From contig CM056577.1 of the NCBI GenBank assembly GCA_029721435.1, forward strand, positions 114,140,219 to 114,204,218: a stretch of DNA of 64,000 nt. The letters are read 5' to 3'. The notes beneath the pieces were generated by a model. It did not search any database, was not told the DNA's origin, and saw only the letters and a program-made list of their open reading frames with translations. Positions within the stretch are counted from its first letter, which is position 1. Each line of letters starts with the position of its first letter. Below are positions 40,574 through 51,162 of the stretch, piece by piece. The stretch comes from Gymnothorax reevesii (taxonomy: Eukaryota; Chordata; Actinopteri; Anguilliformes; Muraenidae). The position numbers were made by a program, and so were the translations under genes.

Positions 40574-41612
40574 TTCAGATCAAACAAATTTTAATATGAG
40601 ACAAAGATAACTTGAGTAAATACAAAATGCAGTTTTTAAATGAAAATTCCATTTATTATGGGGAAAAAGCTAACCAAACCAACCTGGCCCTCTGTGAAAA
40701 AGTAATTGCCCTCCCCCTTCTTAGATCATGAATTAACTGTGATTAACCACATTTTTAAGTCTACTTTCACGAGCTACACCCAGGCCTGATTACTGCCAGA
40801 CCTGTTGAATCAAGAAATCGCATCAATAGAACCTGTTGACAAAGTGAAGTAGGTTAAAAGATCTCAAAAAGCAACACATCATGGCGTGAACTTAAGAAAT
40901 TCAAGAACAGATAAGAAACAAAGAATTTGACATTTGTCAGTCTGGAAAGAGTCGCAAAACTATTTCTAAGGCTTTCGGACTCTGGTGAGAGCCATTCTCC
41001 ACAAATTGAGAAAACTTGGAACAATGGTAAACCTTTCCAGGAGTGGCCAGCCTACCAAAATTACTCAAAGAGCGCATTGACGACTCATCGGGGACATCAC
41101 AAAAGAACCCAGAACAACATCTGTAGAACTGCAGGCCTCACTTGCTTCAGTTAAAGTCAGTGTTCATGAGACAACATTATGAAAAAGACTGGGCAAAAAT
41201 GGCATGACTGGGAGAGTGCCGAGGCGAAAACCACTGCTGACCAAAACACAACACAAAGGCTCGTCTCTCTTTTGCCAAAATTCAGCTTGATGATCCCCAA
41301 GACTTTTGGGAAAATATTCTGTGGACTGACGAGACAAAAGCTGAACTTTTTGGAAGGTGTGCGTCCCGTTACATCAGGCATAAAACAAACACAGCATTTC
41401 ATAAAAAGAAAATCATACCAAAAGTCAAACATGGTGGTTGTAAGGTGATGGTTTGGGGCTGCCTTGCTGCTTCAAGACTTGGACAACTTATCGTAATTGA
41501 TGGAACTATGAATTCTGCTCTCTACCAGAGAATCCTGAGTAGAATGTCCAACCATCAGTTTGTGACCTCAAGCTCAGGCACACTTGGATTTGCAGCAGGA
41601 CAATGATCCGAA

Positions 41613-41779
41613 TGTGACAGTTGATGGGTCCTGTCACTGGGAGTGTCTCTTAATAAGTACATGCCCTGGCTACCTTGCCAACGAGCCTGGCTCTTTGGCG
41701 ACATGGTCAGCGCGCATGACTCTTGCGCGGGAGTCTGGAGGTTCAAGTCCTCGCCCGGGCCCTCCTTCGGCCTGCTACA
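41613..41779 (+). repeat. TRIM 5' LTR with tRNA-like fold
   Basis: The LTR contains a D-arm-like TGGTCAGCGCGC, a potential anticodon stem GACTC/GAGTC, and a T-arm GAGG-TTCAAGT-CCTC (B box at 41740-41750). The copy differs from the 3' LTR at roughly ten positions. Confidence 0.75.
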
Positions 41780-41875
41780 TTCTGGCGTAATCGGCAGGAT
41801 CTGGGGCATCCTAATGGATGGCAGCATGCATAAAGCATGGAGCGTGAGGACACGATCATGAAAGAGGGGGAGAGA

Positions 41876-42041
41876 TGTGACAGTTGATGGGTCCTGTCAC
41901 TGAGAGTGTCTCCTAATAAGTACATGCCCTGGCTACCTTGCCAACGAGCCTGGCTCTTTGGCGATGTGGTCAGTGCGCATGACTCTTACCCAGGGTCTGG
42001 AGGTTCAAGTCCCCGCCCGGGCCCTCCTTCGGCCTGCTACA
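41876..42041 (+). repeat. TRIM 3' LTR
   Basis: This is the direct copy of the 5' LTR. The B-box-like motif (42003-42013) is intact, but the anticodon-stem-like pairing is lost through changes around 41985-41998. Confidence 0.75.
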
Positions 42042-42376
42042 CGAAGCACACTAGCAAGTCCACCTCTGAATGACTTAAAAAAACAAAATGACAATTTTGG
42101 AGTGGACTAGTCAATGTCCGGACTTATATCCCCTTGACATGCAGTGGCTTGACCTTAAATAGGCTGTTCATGCTCAAAAACCCTCCAATGTGGCTGAATT
42201 CAAACAATTTTGCAAAGAGGAGTGGGCTAAAATTCTTCCACAACGATGTGAAAGACTCATTGCCAGTTATTGCAAACGTTTCATTGCAATTGTTGTTGCC
42301 AAGGGTAGCACAACCAGTTATTAGGATTACTTTTTCACATAGGGCCAGGTAGGTTTGGATAGCTTTTTCCCCTTAA

Positions 42377-44239
42377 CCCCTTTCTGCAGATGTAGACGCC
42401 TGCGTCTATAGACCTGCAAATTTAAGCACGCTGTTACTGTACTCGATCACCAGATGGCACCCCCGGATCAGTTATTGAATGTTCACAAGCAAGCAGACCT
42501 CGAACGCGGTTCTGAATATGGGGAAGTTCACTCCACGCCCTGTTTTTCAAGAGCTGCATGAAATTAAACTCCTCAGCTAAGCCTGATGTGCAAACTGGTC
42601 AGTATCCTTGCCCATAGTATCGATCCAGCAGTTTAAAAAAACGATATCTTGACACAGAAAAAAATCGTTATCCTCTGTAGCAAACAGTTTAGCCACAGTG
42701 ACCAAACAGCATTTCAATTAGTAGTTCAGAAAAATCAGTTTTCTGTCAATTACAGTTGTCACATACAAAAAAATTTGAATTTCCTACCATGGATTTACGC
42801 GTAGATTCCTTCAGTGACAAATCCAGCGCTTCCTAATATCCACCCGAGTACAGGCGTTGATAGCCAATCACTCAATCATACAGTCAGGCTCTTCTGCGTA
42901 ATTGTAGAGTTCCACGTCATAACCTCGTGAAGTTTCCCTGGTAACAATGTATTGATTGGCTCGTTTCTTATCCAATTCCCAAGTGTTTTAACATTTTAGA
43001 GTAAGTGAAACACATTGATTGGACAAACACAGAGCATACAAACCTATGCGTATCAGCAGGCTCGGTTGTATCCTGTCTACGTTATGCACATTACGCGGCT
43101 AAAATAGACGCGATTTATAGAAAATAGGTTCGCAAAACTGGCCTTAAAGTGTTCAGTTACATTTACAGGATTTAAATGAGATAAGGATATGGTCAATTGG
43201 AATTATTTCGAATGAAACAGGACCGGAGGGTTCCTGCTAGTACTGGGTACATCGGTCTTTGGAGGAGGGATTCATGAAAAAGGTCAGGCTGCTACTTTGT
43301 TTTTTTTTTTTGGAATGTATACATACTCAACAAAGTCGAATGTCGAGGTTTTTTTCCTGTTTAAAACGTGAACTGCCAGTGCATTTGGGTGGACCCCCTG
43401 GTACGTTCATTGCACGTTTCTTTTGAATTGGGAGAGACTATGGATTTGATATTCCCTGAAAGTGGAGTGTCTGTTCTGTTAAAATAAGGTATATTTCAGA
43501 ATTCAGATATTACTGAGTTAGTGAGGTGTACTTGTTCCTTATAAGTGTTGAATTGGGTTCGTGAGCTTAGAAGAGGGGACTGGTAGCTTCCATTACAGGG
43601 TGAATGTTCTAACCGTTTAATAAGCAGTTTATTTAATGCGTGTTTGTGCTGGCTTTGAAGAGAAATGGCCAAAACTCTAAACTTTATTATGGAGAAAAGG
43701 CACGTTTTGTGTTTGAAGAGGTTCTGCACTGATATTGATAAATTCATAGTAAACTCAACCAGAAAATCATTTGTTCATATTAAATTTCATGCCTTGAAAC
43801 TTTATTTGTGTTAAATACATGATTTTTTAATGATTTGACAGCACATCACTTTGAGACTTTGGGGAGACACTTGGGTAGCGGTATAATTTGGCTAATAGCA
43901 TGTAGGTAATCTAGAATGTAATGTTGAAGATGAATTCTACTTGTGCTCAAGGAGTTTATGATACCAGAAATGTAAAGTTTTAAGCCCCAGCAGTTTTTCA
44001 ATCCTCAGAATTATTTTTTTTGCAATTTCAATGGTGAATTCTCATGAAGATTTTTTATGTTTGCTGCTCATTTTCTCTACCAAAAACATGAAAATAAACT
44101 GAAATACAATGTAATTCTAAATGCTGTAAGTGTCTTTTCTGAGCCCCATTTTTCCTCTTTATGAAGCTTAAATCTTGAATTATACAGCATTAAAGTGGGT
44201 AACCCATTAATAGCCAAATTTGGCTTCTGAACAAAGGGG
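42377..44239. mobile_element. Non-autonomous piggyBac-like element, copy 1 (TTAA target duplication)
   Basis: The element is flanked on both sides by TTAA (42373-42376 and 44240-44243), and its ends are inverted: CCCCTTTCTGCAGA at the left, TCTGAACAAAGGGG at the right. TTAA duplication and a terminal run of C are the marks of piggyBac elements. The 1.86 kb interior has no transposase-like frame and is partly AT-rich. The host sequence resumes exactly as Tc1 terminal repeat after the right TTAA, which proves an insertion. A second, inverted copy lies at 45847-46499 plus 51163-51253. Confidence 0.82.
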
Positions 44240-44401
44240 TTAATAAATGAGATAATCATTTACAAACTGCATTTTGTAATTACTCGGGTTGTCCTTGTCT
44301 TATATAAAAATTTGTTTGATGATCTGAAACATTTAAGTGTGACAATTACGCAAAAAAAAAAAAAATCAAGAAGGGGGCAAATACTTTTTCATAGCACTGG
44401 A

Positions 44402-45846
44402 TCAACAATTTAGATAATGATTGTCAACACGCATGTAGACCGGGACATTCCACTAGTACAGCTTTCACACATATGACAGATGAATGGCGTTTGGACTTAG
44501 ACAATGGAAAATTAGTGGATGTTGTTTTGTTGATTTCAGTGCTGCATTTGATGTTATTGACCATTTTCTGTTTTAAGGAAAGCTCGAGCAGTATGGTTTT
44601 AGTTTGTCAGCCATAAAACTGATGGAGGGCTATTTGACAAATAGAAATCAAACTGTTTATTTTAATGCCAGTTTGTCTGATATTAAATATGTTGACTGTG
44701 GGGTGCCTCAAGGGAGTTGCCTTGGGCCATTATCATTTTCTATTTTTGTAAATGATTTCCCACTCATGCTGGATAAAAGTAAAACTGTCATGCATGCGGA
44801 TGATTGTACAATATATTCAGCTGAATTGTCCACAGTAGGCTTAAATAACAAGTTACGGTATGATTTAAGGTTAATGGGAGAATGGGTATCTAAAAACAAA
44901 CTGGTCTTGAATGTGGGAAAAACTAAATCTATTGTTATTGGGTCAAGGTACTTGCTGAGTTATGTACCTTCCTTGGTATTGGAAATTGATAATATTCCTG
45001 TTGAAAAAGTTTATGACACTAAACTTCTAGGCATAACTGTTGATCAACATTTAGCAGGGTAAACATATTGATTATACTGTGAATAAAATGGGAAAAGGGG
45101 TCTGAATGCTAAAAAGACTGTTCAAAATTTTACCACAAGACTTCGCCAAACAAGTTGCAAAGGCATTAGTTCTGTCACAGCTTGATCATTATTTTGAAAT
45201 TTGGTCTAGTGCTTCAATGAAGGATCTAAATAAATCACAAGTTGCTCAAAATAAAGCAGCACACTGTGTATTACAGTGCTCCTACAAAACCAATGTGACA
45301 CATATGCATGAGCGACTGGGTTGGCTGACTGTCACTCAAATAAGTTCTTACGCTTTGTTGAATTTGCTTAGGAATATTATTGTAAAGAACTCTCCAAATG
45401 TTTTTTATTGTTTGTTCTCACGTCAGTGGAGTCGACATAAATATTTGACGAGACATGCTACTGAGGGAAGGTTTACTTTGCCTAAGGCGAAGTACTAATA
45501 CTAATGTGTTGAAGAAATCGGTTTTCTTCAGAGCCATCCTGGAGTGGAATTTGTTGCCATTTTATACTGTGTTAATAGATTCCAAAGAAAGGTATAAATT
45601 CTTGCTCAAAGTTTCTTCTTATGTTGCAGCTGCAGTAGGTAATTGTGCAGGTGCACATGAGGTTGTTGGTATATACTAAATGATGTAAAGCCTCTTCTCT
45701 TCCCTGCACTGTGACATTGTTATTTTGGTATCTGTTTGTATGTTTTTTCATACTTTTTCCCCCTTGCATATATTTATGGATTCTCAATTTAATGGAGGTA
45801 AATCCCTATCTTTATTTGAGAGCATGGTATTTCATTTCGTGCATAG
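44402..45846 (+). mobile_element. Decayed LINE reverse transcriptase, plus strand
   Basis: From about 44430 the plus strand reads HACRPGHSTSTAF, then an AFDVIDH palm motif in another frame. In the 44604-45062 open piece it reads VDCGVPQGSCLGPLSFSIFV and the catalytic box HADDCTIY, where the common residue is Phe or Tyr instead of His, followed by NKLVLNVGKTKSIVIGSR. The piece 45106-45498 (LFKILPQDFAKQVAKALV, QNKAAHCVLQCSY, ERLGWLTV) and the piece 45455-45679 are the C-terminal part. Stops and frame changes mark it as dead. It overlaps in content with the scrap at 40376-40573, so the two are different LINE copies. Confidence 0.8.
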
Positions 45847-46499
45847 CCCCTTTGCGCAGAGGCCAAATCTGGCTATTTAGGTGTTACCTGATTTAAGGCT
45901 TTATAATTCAAGATTGCAGCTTTATAGGCAGAAAAACTTTGGCTCAATTGAGTCTAGACACTTGAAGCATTTAGACTCCCATCGTATTTCAGTTTATTTT
46001 TATGATTTTGGTGGAGAAAAGGGGCTGCAAACACAAAAAATCTTCATGAAAATTCTACTTTGAATTAGCAAAAAAAAAATAATACTGACAATTGAAAAAC
46101 TGCTGGGGCTTAAAACTATACCTTTCTAGAATCATAAACTTCTTGACCACAAGTACAATTCATCTTGAACATTGCATTCTAGATTACCCGCTTGCTATGA
46201 GCCAAATTAGACAGCTATCCAGGTGTCTCCCCAAAGAGAATCTCCCCAAAGAGATTTGACAATGAACCGTCAAAATGGTTCACTGTCAAATCATACATTA
46301 ATCATATATTTAACACAAATTAACTTTTGGGGCATGAAATTCAGCATGAACTAATGATTTTCTGGTTGAGTTCAGCATGAATTTATCAATATCCGAGCAG
46401 TTGAACATCATTGGTCACCAGTAACCTCTCCAAACACAAAACATGCCTTTTCTCCATAATAAAGTTAACACTATTGTCCATTTTTCTTCGAAGTCCCCC
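45847..46499. mobile_element. Piggybac-like element, copy 2 (inverted), first part
   Basis: The left end CCCCTTTGCGCAGA (45847) matches the right terminus of copy 1 in reverse. The reverse complement of 43690-44110 can be followed through 45985-46460 (CGTATTTCAGTTTATTTT, AAAAACTGCTGGGGCTTAAAACT, GCCTTTTCTCCATAATAAAG). The run stops at the 5' LTR of Copia and resumes after its 3' LTR. The expected TTAA next to 45847 is no longer present. Confidence 0.72.
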
Positions 46500-46733
46500 T
46501 GTTGGATATGTGATTTGGTAGTGTGCAGTCTCATTCAGGCATTGTCAATGACCTACTACTAATATCCTGTGAAGACCCCCTACCTATATACAACTGCGCA
46601 TGTGTAAAATAAAACTTCTTCTCTTCTGTGAACCCAAGAGCATGCCGTAGTGTACTGTGTTATTTTCCGTGTAAATGACACACGTGTAAGCTGCTAGATA
46701 ATTCGCTGTATGATGGCCACCAGTAAGGTGACA
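46500..46733 (+). repeat. Copia 5' LTR
   Basis: Starts TGTTGGATAT and ends GTGACA. It holds an AATAAA-like stretch (GTAAAATAAAACTTCTTC) that is reduced in the 3' LTR. The start codon of gag lies 24 bp before its end. Confidence 0.93.
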
Positions 46734-47618
46734 GGTTATGGGCCCAGCGCTATGTCTAGCCAGCGATTTAGTCGGCTGTTGTTTGATGGCGACGAGAGAA
46801 CATACGAGCTGTGGGAGACCCGATTCCTTGCACACCTGGAACTACGTGGGCTGTCGGCGACAATTAAAGACGATCCACGGGTTGGCGATGGAGAGGACGC
46901 CAACGCTGTACGAGCAGCTGATGTCGCGAAGAACGCTCAAGCGTACACTGAACTGGTGGAAGTCTTGGACAACAAAAGTTTGTCGCTAGTAATGAGAGAG
47001 GCGGCAGGAGATGGGCGCAGGGCTCTGAAAATACTACGTGGACATTATGCGGGCAAGGGAAAGCCGCGCATAGTGAGTTTATACTGTGAGCTTGCATCCC
47101 TCCACATGCACAGCAACGAGACTGTCACCGAATATATTGTTCGTGCTGAGACAATATTTGCTTCTTTGTCTGGAGCAGACGAGAATATCAGTGACGGGTT
47201 GCAAATGGGGATGGTGGTGAAGGGCCTCCCAGACCTGTTTAAACCGTTTGTGGTCCATATCACTCAGACAAGCGAGGAGCTGACGTTCAGTGACTTCAAA
47301 GCAAAGCTGAGGAGCTACGAGGACACCGAAAGATACAAGCCGAGTGATCTGACCGAGGACAACGTGATGCGAGCCGCCGGGGCAGCCAGCTACCAGCCAC
47401 GGGGACGAGGCGGAGGACGGAGATCTGAGCCAACCGAGGTTGAGTGTTGGAGGTGTCATCAGAGGGGACATATTTCTAGGATGTGTCCCAACCATAGCCC
47501 TGAGGAGAGGAGACGAGGCCGCAGGAGCGGCGCACCGCGCCGGGGAAGGCAGCAGGACTCTATGGTGTGTGCGACAGGAGAGGAGTCGCAACGAGGAGCT
47601 ACGAACCAGCATGGGTGA
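46710..47618 (+). CDS. gag: Copia Gag polyprotein
   Basis: An open frame of 302 codons begins with two ATGs inside the 5' LTR (46710, 46713), runs through the primer-binding site and ends at TGA 47616-47618. The middle part has the helix-rich Copia Gag look (FDGDERTYELWETRFLAHLE, then SLHMHSNETVTEYIVRAETI and FSDFKAKLRSYED). A nucleic-acid-binding zinc knuckle CWRCHQRGHISRMC lies at about residues 246-259, of the CX2CX4HX4C form, followed by an Arg-rich tail. Gag would form the virus-like particle and package the RNA. The frame continues in register after the TGA, so the stop may be a C-to-T change in an Arg codon rather than the native end. Confidence 0.85.
   Translation: MMATSKVTGYGPSAMSSQRFSRLLFDGDERTYELWETRFLAHLELRGLSATIKDDPRVGDGEDANAVRAADVAKNAQAYTELVEVLDNKSLSLVMREAAGDGRRALKILRGHYAGKGKPRIVSLYCELASLHMHSNETVTEYIVRAETIFASLSGADENISDGLQMGMVVKGLPDLFKPFVVHITQTSEELTFSDFKAKLRSYEDTERYKPSDLTEDNVMRAAGAASYQPRGRGGGRRSEPTEVECWRCHQRGHISRMCPNHSPEERRRGRRSGAPRRGRQQDSMVCATGEESQRGATNQHG
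46734..46747 (+). other. Copia primer-binding site, internal initiator-tRNA-Met type
   Basis: GGTTATGGGCCCAG follows the 5' LTR without a gap. It is complementary to the anticodon region of initiator tRNA-Met (CTGGGCCCATAACC), not to its 3' CCA end. This is the half-tRNA priming known for Drosophila copia. Confidence 0.85.
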
Positions 47619-50600
47619 CGACGGCGAGGACGAGAGTCAGACGGCGAGGACTGGCCTGACGGCGGTGATAACAGGTTGTATTGTTTTGCTCTGGTCAACA
47701 GCGGTGGTCCAGTAAAAGGGACAGTTAATACCAAAGGTTTGATGATCGACTGTGGTGCGACATCGCACATGACAAGTGACTATAAGAAGTTTAGGACTAT
47801 TGATAAAACTTTCAAACCTGAGAACCATGTCATTTTATTAGCTGATGGTACTAAAGTCAGTGGGGTTGCTAAAGCCAGAGGCGAAGCAGAGATTTCACTT
47901 GTGGACAGTAAAGGTCATAAGGTAACTGCATTACTGAAAAATGCTTTGTATATACCAACTTTTCCACAAGATATTTTTTCAGTAAGGGCAGCAACACTCA
48001 ATGGAGCAGAATTGCATTTCAAACAAGGTGATAACAGGATGGGTGTTAGTGATGCTACAAGGTTTAACATTGAGGTTTGTGGTAAACTGTATTATCTGCC
48101 CACAATTACTGATGAGAACAATGACAAGTTTAAGGTGTGTACACAGAATACTTAACCACTGTAATTTTGAGTATGTTTCCCATTTGGAGGATGTGGTTGA
48201 AGGGATGAAAATTAAAGGAAAGTGTGACAAATCTTCTCTAAAATGTGATGTCTGCATAGAGGGTAAGACTGTTGAAATTAAAAAACAGGAAAGCTTATGG
48301 CAAAGCAACAAAGATCTTAGCACTGGTTCAAACTGACCTATGTGGGCCTATGGGCCCAACTGATAGAGACGGGTACAGATACACACTGGCTCTCACATAT
48401 GACTATAGTGGTATGATCTGGACCTATTTTCTTAAGACAAAAAATGACACAGCTAGAGCTACAGAGAAATTCCTAGCTGATACTGCCCCATATGGGAGAG
48501 TCAAGACTATACGGTCTGACAATGGGACAGAATACACTGGGAAAGAGTTCCAAGATCTGCTCAGGAAGAAGAGGATTTGTCATCAAAGTAGTGCTCCTTA
48601 TTCGCCGCATCAGAACGGCACCGCAGAAAGACAGTGGAGAACATTATTTGACATGAGCCGGTGTATGCCTATCGAGAGTAAGTTGCCCAAAAAGCTATCG
48701 AGGTTCGCAGTGCAAAAGGCCGCACAGATACGCAACCGGTGTTATTGCAAAAGACCAGGAAAAACTCCATATGGTGCTTTCACAGGGAAAACCCCAAATA
48801 TTGCTCATATGATGGTGTTTGGTACTGAGTGTTATGCTTATAAGCAAGATAAAAAGAAACTAGATACAAGGTGTGAAAAGGGCATCTACATAGGATATTA
48901 TAAGTATAGCCCTGAATATCACGTATATTTTCCACAGACAGGAAGAGTGTCAGACAAGTACAGACAAGTCAAGCCCGTATTGGAGGATACACAGCTTCGG
49001 ACACATGACGATTCTGATGACGATTGTTATGATGACACTGTGTTAAACGAAGTACCAGTTAAGATGGAACAACCCCATGCCAGTCAGACAGCGCCTACAG
49101 AGGAAAGGGGTGAGAGCGGTGCAAGTGCACCACCTAGTGGTCAGGGTGATAGTGGAGGCAAGCACCGCTACCCAGAAAGAAATAGGCGACCACCAGCATA
49201 TCTTAGCCACTATCAATGTAAGACTGAACATATTGAAAATGAACAGGAGGTGGATTATTTCTATAGAGCTGTGTACAATGTACCCAAAACATATACAGAG
49301 GCTATGAGCTCTGAAAGGTCTCAGAAGTGGGTTAAAGCAATGGAGGAAGAGATGACCTCTTTAAAAGAGAATGACACATTCACCCTGTGTGCACTGCCAA
49401 AGGGGAAGAGAGCAGTGGGGGGGGGGCACTGGGTTTTTGCCGCTAAAGAGAGCCCTGACCAACCTGAGACGTTTAAAGCAAGATATGTAGCCAAGGGGTA
49501 CAGCCAGGTTGAAGGTATAGATTATAAAGAAATTTTCTCCCCGACTGGCAGCATGACCTCAGTGAGGGTTCTTATGCAAATAGCTGCACAAGATGACCTT
49601 GTGCTTCACCAAATGGATGTCAAAACAGCCTATTTACACGCTCCCATAGACTGTGAGGTTTATATCGAGCAACCAGAGGGATTTGAAGAACAGTCCGAGA
49701 CTAATGAACATCTAGTTTGTCAACTGAATAAATCTTTATATGGTTTAAAACAATCCAGACGTAATTGGAATAAACTACTGCATGATCACCTGGTGGAAAA
49801 TGGTTTTGAACAGAATGCAGCAGATAATTGTGTCTATGAAAAACAGTCTGATGGTGAAAGGGTCATTTTAATCATTTGGGTGGACGATCTGCCTATTGCC
49901 GCTAGCAGTAATGATCTGATGAGGGAGGTGAAGGGAATGTTAGCAAAAAGGTTCAATATGAAAGATCTCGAGGAGCTCAGACATTTCTTAGGCACTGATT
50001 TCAAACAACGTAGGGGTGAGATCAGGATGAGTCAGAGAAGACACATTGAAAAAGTGCTCAAAAGGTTCGGAATGTCTGAGTGTAAACCAAGAATGACACC
50101 CCGTGAATTAAAGCCTGAACTTGATGGAGAGGGGGAAATTATAAATGTAACAGGCTATAGAGAGATAGTGGGTAGTCTGATTTACATTATGACCTCCACA
50201 AGGCCAGATCTTAGCTGGGTAGTCAGTAAGTTATCCCAGCACCTGGCCCAGCCAAAACGGTAACATTGGGACACAGCAAAACAGGTGTTAAGATACCTAA
50301 AGGGCACAATTAACCTTGAGCTGTGTTATCAACATAGTGACCAGGACCTTAAGCTAGAAGGTTATAGTGACGTCGACTGGGCATCAGATCAGAGTGACCG
50401 GAGGAGCACCACCGGTTACTGCTTCAGTCTAACTAGAGATGGTCCAGTTATATCCTGGAAAAGCAGGAAGCAGCCTACAGTGTGAGGCCGAATACATGGC
50501 TCCAGCCTCTGCAGTTCAAGAGAGCCTGTATCTAGTACAGTTACTCCATGGTCTAGATAAATACAAGCGCCACACACCAGTAAATATGAAGACAACCAGG

Positions 50601-50812
50601 GAACTATTGAACTCTCTAAAAATCCAGTGTGTAGGCAGCGGAGTAAACATGTAGACGTAAAATATCATTTTGTACGGGCAGCACATGTTGATGGTAAGGT
50701 CACAATCAAATATTGTCCAACTGATTATATGGTGGCAGATGTGCTGACCAAGCCACTGTCAAACCTAAATTTGAGATGTTTAAGTGTTATCTTTTTGGGA
50801 AGATCTAGGTAA
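47619..50812 (+). pseudogene. pol: Copia pol (protease, integrase, reverse transcriptase, RNase H), broken
   Basis: Domains come in Copia order. Protease: MIDCGATSH near 47742, where Cys stands for the usual Ser or Thr after the catalytic Asp. Pre-integrase zinc region: HRILNHC and CDVCIEG near 48140-48265. Integrase core: VQTDLCGP, IRSDNGTEY, NGTAERQ at 48325-48640, supplying the D, D and E. Reverse transcriptase: MDVKTAYLHA and the WVDDLPIA catalytic box in the long open piece 48272-50263. RNase H: YSDVDWASDQSDRRSTTGYC and the closing ADVLTKPL near 50740. Breaks: frame changes near 48140 and 48290, TAA at 50261-50263, a deletion near 50478, and a frame change near 50600-50635. All parts exist, so the decay is recent relative to the family. 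Confidence 0.88.
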
Positions 50813-50935
50813 CCATGGGGTGGTACAGGTATATGTGGACTGGACATGATTGCTATTATGTATTTATTTTTTTTATTAATGTTTTGCTATGAATTGTTAT
50901 ATTGACATTGCTGTAAAGATGAGCCTGAGTGGGGG

Positions 50936-51162
50936 TGTTGGATATATGATTTGGTAGTGTGCAGTCTCATTCAGGCATTGTCAATGACCTACTACTAATA
51001 TCCTGTGAGGACCCCCTACCTACATACAACTGCGCATGTGCAACAACTTCTCTTCTGTGAACCCAAGAGCATGGCGTAGTGTACTGTGTTATTTTCCGTG
51101 TAAATGACACACGTGTAAGGTGCTAGATAATTCGCTGTATGATGGCCACCAGTAACGTGACA
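50936..51162 (+). repeat. Copia 3' LTR
   Basis: Starts TGTTGGATAT after the purine tract and ends GTGACA. It is 7 bp shorter than the 5' LTR because of a deletion around the AAATAAAAC stretch. Confidence 0.93.

Larger units (their letters stand above)
41613..42041 (+). mobile_element. TRIM: miniature LTR retrotransposon with tRNA-like LTRs
   Basis: Two direct repeats of 167 and 166 bp (41613-41779 and 41876-42041) both begin TGTGACAG and end CTGCTACA, giving the TG...CA form of LTRs. The 96-bp interior starts, after a short spacer, with TGGCGTAATCGGCAGGAT (41783-41800), which pairs with the 3' end of vertebrate tRNA-Ser as I recall it, except for one position. The interior finishes with the purine run AAAGAGGGGGAGAGA (41861-41875) directly before the second LTR. 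CGAA precedes the first LTR and follows the second, a 4-bp target duplication inside the Tc1 transposase sequence. No protein is encoded, so it must be non-autonomous. Each LTR has a B-box-like GGTTCAAGTCC. Confidence 0.82.
40574..44399 (+). mobile_element. Tc1/mariner element (pseudogenic), carrying two later insertions
   Basis: Left and right parts share long inverted repeats: GGGGAAAAAGCTAACC and CTGGCCCTCTGTGAAAAAGT near 40660-40715 mirror 42321-42372, and the outer part (ACAAACTGCATTTTG, TTTGATGATCTGAAACAT) is at 44259-44340. The right end is GGGGGCAAATACTTTTTCAT at about 44375-44399. Between them are translated traces of a Tc1 transposase: DDPQDFWENILWTDETKAEL (first catalytic Asp), KVMVWGCLAASR, LQQDNDP (second Asp) and SNVAEF...KEEWAKI (third acidic residue region). 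Frames are broken throughout. A TRIM (41613-42041) sits in the catalytic region, and a piggyBac-like element (42377-44239) sits in the right terminal repeat. The left outer repeat appears cut short. Confidence 0.88.
46500..51162 (+). mobile_element. Full-length Ty1/Copia LTR retrotransposon (disabled)
   Basis: The element is complete: 5' LTR 46500-46733, primer-binding site, gag, protease, integrase, reverse transcriptase and RNase H in Copia order, a purine tract GAGTGGGGG at 50927-50935, and 3' LTR 50936-51162. Both flanks are CCCCC (46495-46499 and 51163-51167), the 5-bp duplication typical of the group. Integrase lies before reverse transcriptase, which separates Copia from Gypsy. The LTRs differ by about six substitutions and one small indel region, so the insertion is not very recent. 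Several stops and frameshifts in pol make it unable to act alone. Confidence 0.95.

Noticed and set aside
41613..42041. Two functional tRNA genes in tandem
   Set aside because: The B box is good, but the acceptor stem pairs poorly, and the second copy has lost the anticodon stem. The TG...CA ends, primer site and purine tract fit LTRs better.
40376..45690. One LINE split by the Tc1 insertion
   Set aside because: The scrap at 40376-40573 and the piece from 44402 cover overlapping parts of the reverse transcriptase with different wording, so they are separate LINE copies.
47079..47828. Antisense open frames across Copia gag and protease
   Set aside because: They lie opposite clear Gag zinc-knuckle and protease coding sequence and have no features of their own.
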